This document shows, one piece after another, positions 27,326-36,015 of a stretch of DNA of 64,000 bases (positions are counted from its first letter, which is position 1; each line of letters opens with the position of its first letter). The notes under the pieces were generated by a model. The model was given only the letters and a program-made list of their open reading frames with translations, was not told the DNA's origin and did no database searches. The DNA comes from Halorussus marinus (GTDB taxonomy: Archaea; Halobacteriota; Halobacteria; Halobacteriales; Haladaptataceae), in the NCBI RefSeq assembly GCF_004765795.1, contig NZ_SBIV01000001.1, forward strand, positions 558,001-622,000. The letters run 5' to 3'. The position numbers and the translations under genes were made by a program.

Positions 27326-29011
27326 ATGGTGGACGGTCACAACCTACCCGATTACGACGACGCACGCGAGTCGTTCTCGTGGGACCAACTGTACGCCGAG
27401 GCCGACTGGGACGCTCCCGGCGAGCTCAACATCGGCCACGAGGTCTGCGACCGACACGCCGACGGCGGGGAGTCGGTCGCGCTCTATCAGGTGAGCGAGG
27501 ACGGCGAGATGACCGAGACGACGTTCGCCGAACTCGCCGACCGGTCGGGGCGGTTCGCGACCGTCCTCGAAGAACTGGGCGTCGAGCGCGGCGATCGGGT
27601 GTTCTCCTACATGCCCCGCATCCCCGAGCATTACGTCGCGCTGGTGGGCACGCTCAAGCGCGGCGCGGTGTTCGGCGGCGTCAACGAGCGGTTCGGCCCC
27701 GACGGCATCGCCTACCGGCTCGACGACTGTGACGCCTCGGTCGTCGTGACGACCTCTGACAACCGCGACACGGTCGCGGACGCCCTCGACGACGCGCCGT
27801 CGGTCGAGCACGTCCTGACGGTCGACCGCGGTGGGGTCGTCCCCGACGGCGACGTCCGGTTCGGCGACGCGCTCGAGGAGGCGAGTCCCGAGTACGAACC
27901 CGCCCGGACGGGCGGCGAGGACGACGCGCTCCTGTACTACACCAGCGGGACGACCGGGCCGGCGAAGGGCGTCCTCCACAAACACCGGTGGGTCGCGGGC
28001 GTCGGGGCCACCCAGCGGTACGCGGTCGACCTCCAGCCCGACGACGTCTACTGGTCGACCGCCGACCTCGGGTGGCTCACCGGCCCGATCAACACCCTCG
28101 GGGCGTGGTTCTGGGGCACGTCGCTTTTCACCTACGAGGGCGAGTTCGACGCGGCGACGTGGGCCGACCTGCTCGACGAGCATCCCATCGACGTGCTGTT
28201 CAGCGTCCCGACCGCCTACCGGATGCTCCGGGAGAACGAGGAACTCCTCGACGGCGCGGACCTCGATCTGCGCCACGCCCTCTCGATCGGCGAGCCCCTC
28301 TCTGCGGGCGTGGTCGACTGGGCCGAGGAGACGCTGGGCGTGACGGTCCACGACACCTACGGCCAGACCGAGACCGGGAACATGATCATCAACAACTACC
28401 CGACGATGGCGCTCAAGCCCGGGAGCATGGGCAAGCCCTTGCCCGGCGTCGAGGCCGCGGTCGTCGACCCCGACACCGGCGAGGTGCTCCCGCCGGGCGA
28501 GACGGGCGAGATCGCCCAGCGGGGCGAGTACCCGTGTTTCTTCGCGGGCTACTGGGAGAAGCCCGAGAAGACCGCCGACTGCTTCGTCGACGGGCCGGAC
28601 GGCGAATGGTACCTCTCGGATGACCTCGCCAGACTGGACGAAGACGGCTACTTCTGGTTCGAGGGGCGGGCCGACGACGTCATCATCTCGTCGGGCTACC
28701 GGATCGGTCCATTCGAGGTCGAGAGCTCGCTGGGCGAGCATCCGGCGGTCGCGGAGGCCGCGGTCGTGCCCAAACCCGACCGCGAGCGCGGCAACATCGT
28801 GAAAGCCTACGTCGTGGCGAGCGACGACGCCGACCCCGACGACGAGCTGAAAGACGACGTACGGACCCACGTCCGCGAGGAGCTGTCGGCCCACGAGTAC
28901 CCCCGCGAGATCGAGTTCGTCGACGAGCTTCCCAAGACCGTGACCGGGAAGATCAGACGGACCGAGCTCCAGGACGACGCCCAGCGGGAGGCCGACGTCC
29001 AGCGAGAGTGA
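27326..29011 (+). CDS. Acyl-CoA synthetase (AMP-forming, acetyl/medium-chain type)
   Basis: ANL-superfamily ligase of 561 aa that activates a carboxylic acid to its CoA thioester through an acyl-AMP. Seen: P-loop YYTSGTTGPAKGVLH at about 206-220, YGQTETGN at about 345, the hinge region SDDLARLDEDGYFWFEGRAD, and the C-terminal catalytic Lys in PKTVTGKIRRTEL. It is shorter than classical acetyl-CoA synthetase (about 650 aa) and resembles medium-chain ligases. It lies upstream of a thiolase and DUF35 pair but is separated from them by an opposing small gene. The acid used is not determined. Confidence 0.88.
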   Translation: MVDGHNLPDYDDARESFSWDQLYAEADWDAPGELNIGHEVCDRHADGGESVALYQVSEDGEMTETTFAELADRSGRFATVLEELGVERGDRVFSYMPRIPEHYVALVGTLKRGAVFGGVNERFGPDGIAYRLDDCDASVVVTTSDNRDTVADALDDAPSVEHVLTVDRGGVVPDGDVRFGDALEEASPEYEPARTGGEDDALLYYTSGTTGPAKGVLHKHRWVAGVGATQRYAVDLQPDDVYWSTADLGWLTGPINTLGAWFWGTSLFTYEGEFDAATWADLLDEHPIDVLFSVPTAYRMLRENEELLDGADLDLRHALSIGEPLSAGVVDWAEETLGVTVHDTYGQTETGNMIINNYPTMALKPGSMGKPLPGVEAAVVDPDTGEVLPPGETGEIAQRGEYPCFFAGYWEKPEKTADCFVDGPDGEWYLSDDLARLDEDGYFWFEGRADDVIISSGYRIGPFEVESSLGEHPAVAEAAVVPKPDRERGNIVKAYVVASDDADPDDELKDDVRTHVREELSAHEYPREIEFVDELPKTVTGKIRRTELQDDAQREADVQRE

Positions 29012-29029
29012 GCCGCCCGTGGCGCCGAC

Positions 29030-29359
29030 TCAGAGCGGGAGCGCGGCCCGAAATCGCTCGAAGACGCCCGGCGTCCGGGAGTTTCGGTAGCGTTCGAACA
29101 CCGGGTGGAGCGCGTTCAGAAACTCCTGTTTGTTCTCGAAGCGGTCGCGGTCGACGTCGCCGACAGCCTCCGAGAGGGGCACCTCGTGGCCCTTCGCGTT
29201 GTAGTCGATCTCCGGATCCGACAGCGCCCTGACGACCTCCTCGCCGGTGGCCGGAAACGTCACGTCTCCGTCGTCGAGCGCGGCCGCCACTTCGGCGATG
29301 CCGAACTCGATGACGTCCGGGCCGTCGTCGGAGTTCGACGGTGGTGGCCTCATTCCCAT
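29030..29359 (-). CDS. Conserved haloarchaeal small protein
   Basis: A 109-aa soluble acidic protein with no recognised catalytic motif. It has a Pro-rich start, DVIEFGIAEVAAALDD, TFPATGEEVVRAL, and an amphipathic C-terminus (FLNALHPVFERYR). It resembles small haloarchaeal proteins of the DUF5789 kind, from memory only. The predicted structure would be mostly helical. A TATA-like element 28 nt upstream supports the ATG at 29359 over the one at 29353. Function unknown. Confidence 0.75.
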   Translation of the reverse strand: MGMRPPPSNSDDGPDVIEFGIAEVAAALDDGDVTFPATGEEVVRALSDPEIDYNAKGHEVPLSEAVGDVDRDRFENKQEFLNALHPVFERYRNSRTPGVFERFRAALPL

Positions 29360-29382
29360 GGTCGAAGGTACTCACTCGCGGT

Positions 29383-29391
29383 ACGAAAAGC
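29383..29391 (-). promoter_or_regulatory. TATA-like box of the conserved small gene at 29359
   Basis: GCTTTTCGT on the reverse strand, centred 28 nt before the ATG at 29359. Confidence 0.4.
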
Positions 29392-29467
29392 TACCTCCTC
29401 GGTCTCGCGGTCGGCGCCGACCGGCCGTCCGGGCGAACCGACCCGACCGCGCGCCGAGACCAACGGT

Positions 29468-29476
29468 TTTCTTAAC
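29468..29476 (+). promoter_or_regulatory. TATA-like box of the thiolase operon
   Basis: TTTCTTAAC, centred 27 nt before the ATG at 29499. It decides that start over the longer reading frame from 29247. Confidence 0.55.
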
Positions 29477-29498
29477 CGTCGGCGTCGTACGTGACGGT

Positions 29499-30662
29499 AT
29501 GACAGGCGTACGAGTCGCTGGGGTCGGCCTCACCCACTTCGGGAAACACCCCGAGCGGACGGGTCGGGACCTCTTCGGGGAGGCGGCCGATCGCGCGTTC
29601 GCCGACGCGGGCGTCGACCGGTCGGCGGTCGAGGGACTGAACTACGGCAACTTCATGGGCGAACTCGCCGAACACCAGGGCCATCAGGGCCCGCTGATGG
29701 CCGAGGCCGCGGGCGTGACCGCGCCCGCGACCCGCTACGAGAGCGCCTGCGCCTCCAGCGGCACCGCGCTCCGGGAGGCGGTCAAGGACGTGCGCAACGG
29801 CGAGGCCGACGTGGTGCTCGTCGGCGGGGCCGAGCGGATGAACAACCTCGGAACCGCGGGCACGACCGAGGCGCTCGCTATCGCGGCCGACGACCTCTAC
29901 GAGGTCCGAGCCGGGATGACGTTCCCCGCGGCGTACGCGCTGATGGCCCGCGCGTACTTCGAGGCGTACGGCGGCTCCCGGGAGGACCTCGCGGAGATCG
30001 CGGTCAAGAACCACGACAACGCCCTCGAAAACGAGTATGCGCAGTTCCAGCGCGCCATCTCGGTCGAGGAGGCCCTCGACGCCCCGATGGTCGCCGACCC
30101 CCTCGGGCTGTACGACGCCTGCCCGATCACCGACGGCGCGAGCGCGGTCGTGCTCGTCAGCGACGAGTACGCCGACGACCACGGGCTAGAGGCGCCGGTC
30201 GCGGTCACCGGGACGGGACAGGGCGGCGACAAGATGGCGCTCCAGGACCGCCAGTACCTCGCTCGGACGCCCGCGGCCGAACGCGCGGCCGCGGAGGCCT
30301 ACGACGACGCCGGCGTCGGGCCGGCGGACGTGGCGGCCGCGGAGGTCCACGACTGTTTCACCATCGCGGAGGTGCTCGCGCTCGAAGCCCTCGACTTCTA
30401 CGCGCCCGGCGAGGCGATCGGCGCGGCGGCCCGCGGCGAGACCACCCGGGACGGCGACCGACCGGTGAACCTCTCGGGCGGCCTGAAGGCCAAGGGCCAC
30501 CCGGTCGGGGCCACCGGCACGAGTCAGGTGGTCGAGATGACCCGACTGCTACGGGGCGACCACCCCAACAGCGACGCCGTGGACGGCGACGTCGGGGTCA
30601 CGCACAACGCCGGCGGGACGGTCGCGAGCACCACCGTCCACGTTCTGGAGGTGACAGAATGA
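29499..30662 (+). CDS. Thiolase-domain protein (acyl-CoA C-acyltransferase, SCP2-like)
   Basis: A 387-aa thiolase-fold enzyme. Seen: nucleophile Cys in YESACASSGTAL (C84), the HDCFTIAEVLALE segment, GGLKAKGHPVGATGTSQ with its His, and VTHNAGGTV at the end. The canonical second catalytic Cys of the C-terminal CxG motif is not visible, as in SCP2-type archaeal thiolases. It overlaps the DUF35 gene by ATGA. In archaea thiolase and DUF35 proteins form complexes that pass acetoacetyl-CoA to HMG-CoA synthase. No HMG-CoA synthase gene is adjacent here, so a role in fatty acid or mevalonate precursor metabolism stays open. Confidence 0.87.
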   Translation: MTGVRVAGVGLTHFGKHPERTGRDLFGEAADRAFADAGVDRSAVEGLNYGNFMGELAEHQGHQGPLMAEAAGVTAPATRYESACASSGTALREAVKDVRNGEADVVLVGGAERMNNLGTAGTTEALAIAADDLYEVRAGMTFPAAYALMARAYFEAYGGSREDLAEIAVKNHDNALENEYAQFQRAISVEEALDAPMVADPLGLYDACPITDGASAVVLVSDEYADDHGLEAPVAVTGTGQGGDKMALQDRQYLARTPAAERAAAEAYDDAGVGPADVAAAEVHDCFTIAEVLALEALDFYAPGEAIGAAARGETTRDGDRPVNLSGGLKAKGHPVGATGTSQVVEMTRLLRGDHPNSDAVDGDVGVTHNAGGTVASTTVHVLEVTE

Positions 30663-31045
30663 CCGACGATACGCGCGTCCGCGACGAGGGGTTCGACGAC
30701 TTCCTCGACGCGGTCGAGGCCGGCGAGGGCTTCTACCTCGAGTGTCCGGACGGCCACGGTTCGTTGCCGCCCCGGCAGGTCTGTCCCCACTGCGGGGCGG
30801 GCGACCTCGGAGAGACGCCGCTCGCCGAGACCGGCGAGATCGAGACCTACACGACGGTCCACGTCGCCGCCCCGGAGTTCGACGACGACACCCCGTACGT
30901 GACCGCGGTGGTCGACTTCGGCGGCGTCCGGCTGACCGGCCAGCTCCGGGACGCCGCGCCCGAGGACGTGGCGGTCGGCGCCGAGGTGACTCCGGACGTC
31001 GCCCGGACGGAGACGACCGGCGAGCGAATCCTCGTCTTCCGGTAG
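30659..31045 (+). CDS. DUF35 zinc-ribbon/OB-fold acyl-CoA-associated protein
   Basis: A 128-aa partner protein of thiolases. An N-terminal rubredoxin-like zinc ribbon (C29, C42, C45, with one usual Cys missing and His33 nearby) is followed by an OB fold (about 55-125). DUF35 proteins bridge thiolase and HMG-CoA synthase and bind CoA in archaea. It overlaps the thiolase gene by ATGA, so the two are cotranslated and probably form a complex. Its stop codon abuts the convergent hydrolase gene. Confidence 0.87.
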   Translation: MTDDTRVRDEGFDDFLDAVEAGEGFYLECPDGHGSLPPRQVCPHCGAGDLGETPLAETGEIETYTTVHVAAPEFDDDTPYVTAVVDFGGVRLTGQLRDAAPEDVAVGAEVTPDVARTETTGERILVFR

Positions 31046-32020
31046 CTACGTCTCGACGCCCTCCTCGACGGGCTCGTCGCGTTCTTCGATCGACTCCTCG
31101 GTGAGCTCGTCCAACAGCACGTCGAGGAACGGACCCGGGTGCTCGGCGTGGGGGAGGAGTCGGGCGTCGTCGAAGACGACGAGCTTTGCGTCCGCACGTT
31201 CGGCCAGCGCCTCGCCCTCTTCGAGGGGCGTCACGGTCGCGTTCCGGCCCCAGACGAGCGTGACCGGCACGTCGACCGCCGCCAGCTCGGCCCCGAGGTC
31301 GGCGTCGGGGTCGAGAAAGCCCGAGACGAACGAGGCGGGCGCGAAGCGGGCGCCGGGCTGGTGGGCGGTCTCCCACTGGTACTCGACGTCCTGTTCGGTG
31401 TAGCTCGCCTCGGTCGAGTAGGCGTCGCGGTTGTCGAACCAGTCGAGCGAGCCCTTGCTCACCAGCGCGTTGAAAAGCGCCTGTCCGACGAGCGGCGACC
31501 GGAACAGCGACCGGACCCACGTCCGGCGCGGGCCGGTCTCACCGGTCGGACACACCAGCAACAGCCGGTTGAACGGCGCGGCCTGTCGCTGTGCGAGCGT
31601 GGCGTAGGCCCCGGTCAGCGACGACGCCACGCAGGCGGCGTCGTCGGTCACGTCCTCGGCGAAGTCGGCGACGAACGCGGTGTAGAGCGCCGCCGAGTAG
31701 GTCAGGGGCGGTCGGTCCGAGCGGCCGAACCCGGGGAGGTCGGGCGCGATGACGTGGTGGGTCTGTGCGAGCTGGCTCCAGATCTGGTCGAACTCCTTGT
31801 TCGACGCGGCGGCGTGGACACCGTGCAACAACAGCACGTCCGGGTCGTCGGGGTCGCCGGCCTCGGTGTACGCGACGTCGAACCCCCGCCAGCGGTAGGT
31901 CTCCTGACGGCCCTCCAGCGCGGGGTCGAGGTCGCCGGCCTTCCAGGCGAGCAGTCTGTTTGCGAGCGCGGCGGAGCCGAGTCCGCCCGCGAGGGCGGCG
32001 GCGGTTCTCGTGAGCTTCAT
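31046..32020 (-). CDS. Alpha/beta hydrolase with atypical active site
   Basis: A 324-aa alpha/beta-fold protein. A short hydrophobic N-terminus (residues 8-25) may act as signal or membrane anchor. Seen: LLLHGVHAAASN oxyanion loop, DLPGFGRSDRPP, nucleophile elbow VASSLTGAYA (Ser in a non-Gly elbow), and a C-terminal His in LPHAEHPGPF. The usual Asp after the sixth strand is absent; the segment reads WGRNATVTPLEEG. It may use another acid or be a weak hydrolase. The C-terminus is Glu-rich. Substrate unknown. Confidence 0.8.
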   Translation of the reverse strand: MKLTRTAAALAGGLGSAALANRLLAWKAGDLDPALEGRQETYRWRGFDVAYTEAGDPDDPDVLLLHGVHAAASNKEFDQIWSQLAQTHHVIAPDLPGFGRSDRPPLTYSAALYTAFVADFAEDVTDDAACVASSLTGAYATLAQRQAAPFNRLLLVCPTGETGPRRTWVRSLFRSPLVGQALFNALVSKGSLDWFDNRDAYSTEASYTEQDVEYQWETAHQPGARFAPASFVSGFLDPDADLGAELAAVDVPVTLVWGRNATVTPLEEGEALAERADAKLVVFDDARLLPHAEHPGPFLDVLLDELTEESIEERDEPVEEGVET

Positions 32021-32040
32021 ATCGGATACGTCACTGCGAG

Positions 32041-32049
32041 GAAAGTTAG
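32041..32049 (-). promoter_or_regulatory. TATA-like box of the alpha/beta hydrolase gene
   Basis: CTAACTTTC on the reverse strand, centred 25 nt before the ATG at 32020. Confidence 0.45.
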
Positions 32050-32090
32050 CCGTTGCGCCGCGACGGCGGTCGCGGCTCGCGTCCGGGCGA

Positions 32091-34106
32091 CTACCGCTGG
32101 ACGCCCAACTGGTCGTAGAGGAACGTCCAGCGGTCGAGGTTCTCGCGGACGACCATCGAGGTTGGCTTGCCGGCGCCGTGGCCGGTCTCGGTCTCGGTCC
32201 GGAGCAGGATCGGGTCGTCGCCGGTGGTCGCGTGTTGCATCCGGGCGGTCATCTTCCGGGCGTGGCCCGGGTGGACCCGGCTGTCGCCCTCGGCGGTCTT
32301 GAACAGCACCGACGGGTAGGCTCGCTCCTCGACGTTGTGGTACGGCGAGTACTCCCGGAGGTACGCGAACGCCTCCGGATCGTCGGGATCGCCGTACTCG
32401 GTGGTCCACGACGCGCCGAGCAGGAACTCGTGGAACCGGAGCATGTCGAGCAACGGGACCGCACACACCGCCGCGCCGAACAGGTCGGGACGCTGGGTGA
32501 TCGCCGCGCCGACGAGGAGTCCGCCGTTCGAACCGCCCATCGCGGCGAGCCGGTCCGGGCTGGTGTAGTCGGCCTCGATCAGCCCCTCCGCGACGGCGTG
32601 GAAGTCGTCGAAGACGTTCTGCTTGTTCTCGTACATCCCCGCGCGGTGCCAGTCCTCGCCGTACTCGGCGCCGCCGCGGAGGTTCGCCTGAACGTAGACG
32701 CCGCCGTCCTCGAAGAACGGGGTCCGGAACCGGTCGTAGCTCGGCGTGAGCGAGACCCGGAAGCCGCCGTAGCCGTAGAGGACGGTCGGGTTGTCGCCGT
32801 CGCGGTCGAGCCCCTCGCGGTGGACTACGAACGCCGGGATCTCGGTCCCGTCGGCCGACTCGAAGAACCGCTGGTCGACCGCGAGGTCGATTTCCTCGTC
32901 GGTCGTCTCGCGCTCGCTGACCACCTCGGTCTCGCCGGTCTCGGCGTCGAGCCGCGAGACTCGCGGCGCGCGGTCGAACCACTGGGCGCGGAAGAACGCT
33001 TCGGGGGCGTCGGGTCGGCCCCGGAGCGCGCCCCGGCCGATTGCGGCGTACCCCGGCAGGTCGACCTCCCGGCGACCGCCGCCGTCGAGGTCGTACACCG
33101 ACAGCGACGAGTGGGCGTCGCGCTGGTCGTGGACGACGAGCGAGTCGCCGGCCAGCACCGCGTCGGTCAGGATGGCCTCCCGTTCGGGCACCACTTCCCG
33201 GAGGTCGTCGGGGTCGACCTCGACGGCGTCGACGTCACACGCGAGGATCCGGGCGTTCGGCGCCTCGTAGTCGGTCCGGAGATAGACCACGCCGTCCCGG
33301 ACCAGCGGTCGGAACGAGGCGTCGGCGTCCGCGACGACGTCGACGAGTTCGCCGTCGGTCGGCGACCCCTCCCAGCGGTGGACGGTCGAGGTCGTCCACC
33401 CCTGGTGGAAGGCGACGACGAGCCGCCCGTCCTCGGTCTCCAGTTGGGGCCAGACGTGCTCGCCGACCTCGTCGGTCAACACCGGGTCGTCGGCGTCGGT
33501 GCCGAGTTCGTGGTATCGTAGCTCCTTGTCGAGTTGCTCGCCGTCGGCGGCCGACCCGGTCGCGACGTAGTAAAAGCCCTCGTCGGTCCACGCCAGCCCG
33601 TCGGGGCCGGTCCGACCCCGGTCGGGGAGCACGTCGCGGACCTCGCCCGACGAGACGTCGAGGACCGTCACGTCGTACTGCTCGTCGCCGCCCTCCGCGA
33701 CGCCGTACGCGACCAGCGACCCGTCCGGCGAGGGGGCGAACCAGTCGAGCGACTCCTCGTCGGCCCACTCGTTGGGGTCGGCGAGCACGTCGGGCTCGGC
33801 GTCGAGACGCGGCCGAAAGAGGAGTCTGGCGCGGTCCTCGTCGGGCGCTTCGACCCGCTGGAAGTACCCCCGCTCGCGGGCGACCACCACGCCGTAGTCG
33901 GCGACCTCGGCGCGGGCCTCCATCCGGGGCGCGAGGTCTTCGCGGGCGTCGCCGTCGAGGTGGCGGTCGGTGTGGTCGTTCTGCCGATCGACCCACTCGT
34001 GTACCGCCTCGTCGTCGCCCTCCAGCCATCGGTACGGATCGCGGACCTCCTCGCCGTGGACGGTCTCGACGACGTCCCGGCGCTCGGTTTCGGGTGGGGT
34101 TGTCAC
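32091..34106 (-). CDS. Prolyl oligopeptidase family protease (S9)
   Basis: A 671-aa cytoplasmic S9A peptidase that cuts short peptides after Pro. The N-terminal beta-propeller spans about residues 1-420. The C-terminal alpha/beta domain holds the triad: Ser in MGGSNGGLLVGA, Asp in EGDSRVHPGHARK and His in TGHGAGKP. A GTG start at 34106 is preferred because a TATA-like GATTTATGG lies about 30 nt upstream. The in-frame ATG at 34133 overlaps that box and would give 680 aa. The gene is divergent from mvk. Confidence 0.88.
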   Translation of the reverse strand: MTTPPETERRDVVETVHGEEVRDPYRWLEGDDEAVHEWVDRQNDHTDRHLDGDAREDLAPRMEARAEVADYGVVVARERGYFQRVEAPDEDRARLLFRPRLDAEPDVLADPNEWADEESLDWFAPSPDGSLVAYGVAEGGDEQYDVTVLDVSSGEVRDVLPDRGRTGPDGLAWTDEGFYYVATGSAADGEQLDKELRYHELGTDADDPVLTDEVGEHVWPQLETEDGRLVVAFHQGWTTSTVHRWEGSPTDGELVDVVADADASFRPLVRDGVVYLRTDYEAPNARILACDVDAVEVDPDDLREVVPEREAILTDAVLAGDSLVVHDQRDAHSSLSVYDLDGGGRREVDLPGYAAIGRGALRGRPDAPEAFFRAQWFDRAPRVSRLDAETGETEVVSERETTDEEIDLAVDQRFFESADGTEIPAFVVHREGLDRDGDNPTVLYGYGGFRVSLTPSYDRFRTPFFEDGGVYVQANLRGGAEYGEDWHRAGMYENKQNVFDDFHAVAEGLIEADYTSPDRLAAMGGSNGGLLVGAAITQRPDLFGAAVCAVPLLDMLRFHEFLLGASWTTEYGDPDDPEAFAYLREYSPYHNVEERAYPSVLFKTAEGDSRVHPGHARKMTARMQHATTGDDPILLRTETETGHGAGKPTSMVVRENLDRWTFLYDQLGVQR

Positions 34107-34167
34107 ACGCGGACCGTACCGCGTGGCGACCATAAATCGGTCGAATCGGCCGACGCGGTCCGCAAAC

Positions 34168-34177
34168 GTGTTAATCC
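34168..34177 (+). promoter_or_regulatory. TATA-like box of the mvk-ipk operon
   Basis: GTGTTAATCC, centred about 26 nt before the mvk ATG. Confidence 0.5.
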
Positions 34178-34197
34178 CCGGCCCGAAACCCACGCGC

Positions 34198-35187
34198 ATG
34201 GTCGTTTCGAGTGCTCCGGGCAAAGTGTATCTGTTCGGAGAACACGCGGTCGTCTACGGCGAGCCCGCGGTGCCCTGCGCCATCGAGCGCCGCGCGCAGG
34301 TCACCGCCGAGGAGCGCGACGACGATCGCATCCGGGTCCGGGCGGAGGATCTGAGCCTCGACGGGTTCACCGTGGAGTACGGCTCGGCGAGCGACGCCGC
34401 CCCGGACGTAGACGTCGCGGAATCGCTGGTCGAGGCCGGGATGGGCTACGTCGACGCCGCGGTCGAGCAGGCACGCGACGCGGCCGACGCGCCGGAGGCC
34501 GGCTTCGACATCACCGTCGAGAGCGAGATCCCGCTCGGCGGGGGGCTGGGCTCGTCGGCCGCGGTCGCGGTCGCGGGCATCGACGCCGGCGCCCGCGAAC
34601 TGGGCGTCGAGCTCTCGACCGAGGAGATCGCCGAGCGCGCCTATCGCGCCGAACTCGCCGTCCAGGACGGCGAGGCCTCGCGGGCCGACACCTTCTGCTC
34701 GGCGACCGGCGGCGCGGTCCGGGTGGAGGGCGACGACTGCCGGGCCATCGAGGCGCCGGCGCTCCCGCTGGTGATCGGGTTCGACGGCGGCGCGGGCGAC
34801 ACCGGCGAGCTCGTGGCGGGCGTACGGGCGCTCCGCGAGGAGTACGACTTCGCGGCCGACACCGTCTCGGGCATCGGCGATCTGGTCCGTCGGGGCGAGC
34901 GGGCGCTGGCCGACGGCGACCTCGAGGAGCTCGGCCGGCTCATGGACTTCAACCACGGCCTGCTCGAAGCGCTCGGAGTCTCCTCGCGGTCGCTCGACAA
35001 CATGGTGTGGGCCGCCCGCGACGCCGACGCCCTCGGCGCGAAGCTCACCGGCGCGGGCGGGGGCGGCTGTATCGTGGCGCTCGATCCGAGCGACGGCACC
35101 GAGACCGCGCTCAAGTTCACGCCCGGGTGCGAGGACGCCTTTCGGGCCGAACTCGACACCGAGGGCGTGCGCGTGGAGGACCGATGA
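34198..35187 (+). CDS. mvk: Mevalonate kinase
   Basis: GHMP kinase of 329 aa that makes 5-phosphomevalonate for archaeal lipid, and so dolichol, synthesis. Seen: APGKVYLFGEHAVVYG at residues 6-21, the phosphate loop PLGGGLGSSAAVAVAG near 111-126, and KLTGAGGGGC near the C-terminus. It overlaps ipk by ATGA. The pairing with isopentenyl phosphate kinase marks the archaeal alternative mevalonate route, in which phosphomevalonate is decarboxylated before the second phosphorylation. Confidence 0.95.
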   Translation: MVVSSAPGKVYLFGEHAVVYGEPAVPCAIERRAQVTAEERDDDRIRVRAEDLSLDGFTVEYGSASDAAPDVDVAESLVEAGMGYVDAAVEQARDAADAPEAGFDITVESEIPLGGGLGSSAAVAVAGIDAGARELGVELSTEEIAERAYRAELAVQDGEASRADTFCSATGGAVRVEGDDCRAIEAPALPLVIGFDGGAGDTGELVAGVRALREEYDFAADTVSGIGDLVRRGERALADGDLEELGRLMDFNHGLLEALGVSSRSLDNMVWAARDADALGAKLTGAGGGGCIVALDPSDGTETALKFTPGCEDAFRAELDTEGVRVEDR

Positions 35188-35933
35188 CGACGGTCCTCAA
35201 GCTCGGCGGGAGCGTCATCACCGACAAGGACCGCCCGGAGGCCCTCGACGGCCCTGCGCTCGACGCGGCGGCCGACGCGGTCGCCGACGCGCTGGCCGCG
35301 GGCGACGTCGCCGACCTCGTGGTAGTCCACGGCGGCGGGAGCTTCGGCCACCACCACGCCAGCGAACACGGCGTCTCGAAGACCGACGGGTCGGCCGACG
35401 CGACCGCCGCGGTCGAGATCCACGCCGCCATGAAGACGCTCAACGAGTTCGTCCTCTCGCGACTCCACGACCGGGGCGTGCCCGCGGTGCCGGTCCACCC
35501 CTTCTCGGCGGCGAGCCGCGACGAGACGGCGGCGCTCGACCTCCCGACCCGACAGGTCGAGACCATGCTCGGTGAGGGGTTCGTGCCGGTGCTCCACGGC
35601 GACGTGGTCGCCCACGCGGGCGAGGGCGTGACGATCCTGAGCGGCGACGAGGCTGTCGGCGCCGTCGCCGAGGGCGTCGGCGCCGACCGGGTGGGCTTTT
35701 GCTCGACGGTGCCGGGCGTGCTCGACGACGCCGGGGACGTCGTCCCGGAGATCCGGTCGTACGAGGCGGTGGCGTCGTCGCTGGGCGGGAGCGACGCCAC
35801 GGACGTGACCGGCGGGATGGCCGGGAAGGTCCGGGCGTTGTTGGAACTGGACGCGCCGGCCGCGATCTTCGGCACCGAGGCCCTCGAGGCGTTCCTCGCC
35901 GGCGAGGACCCCGGGACGCTCGTCCGGGGCTGA
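35184..35933 (+). CDS. ipk: Isopentenyl phosphate kinase
   Basis: Amino-acid-kinase-fold enzyme of 249 aa that turns isopentenyl phosphate into isopentenyl diphosphate. Seen: LKLGGSVITDK at residues 5-15, VVHGGGSFGHHHASEHG at 47-63 containing the conserved His of this family, LHGDVV, and DVTGGMAGKV near 212-221. It starts inside the mvk stop (ATGA) and is the second gene of the operon. Together the two enzymes cover the first and last kinase steps of the archaeal mevalonate pathway. Confidence 0.94.
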   Translation: MTTVLKLGGSVITDKDRPEALDGPALDAAADAVADALAAGDVADLVVVHGGGSFGHHHASEHGVSKTDGSADATAAVEIHAAMKTLNEFVLSRLHDRGVPAVPVHPFSAASRDETAALDLPTRQVETMLGEGFVPVLHGDVVAHAGEGVTILSGDEAVGAVAEGVGADRVGFCSTVPGVLDDAGDVVPEIRSYEAVASSLGGSDATDVTGGMAGKVRALLELDAPAAIFGTEALEAFLAGEDPGTLVRG

Positions 35934-36015
35934 CCCTGCTCTCGGAACCGCGGGCGGGGGCGTCCAGCGTGCCGGAACCGGGAGGAATAATTGTCCGGCG
36001 ACACTTCGACACGGC

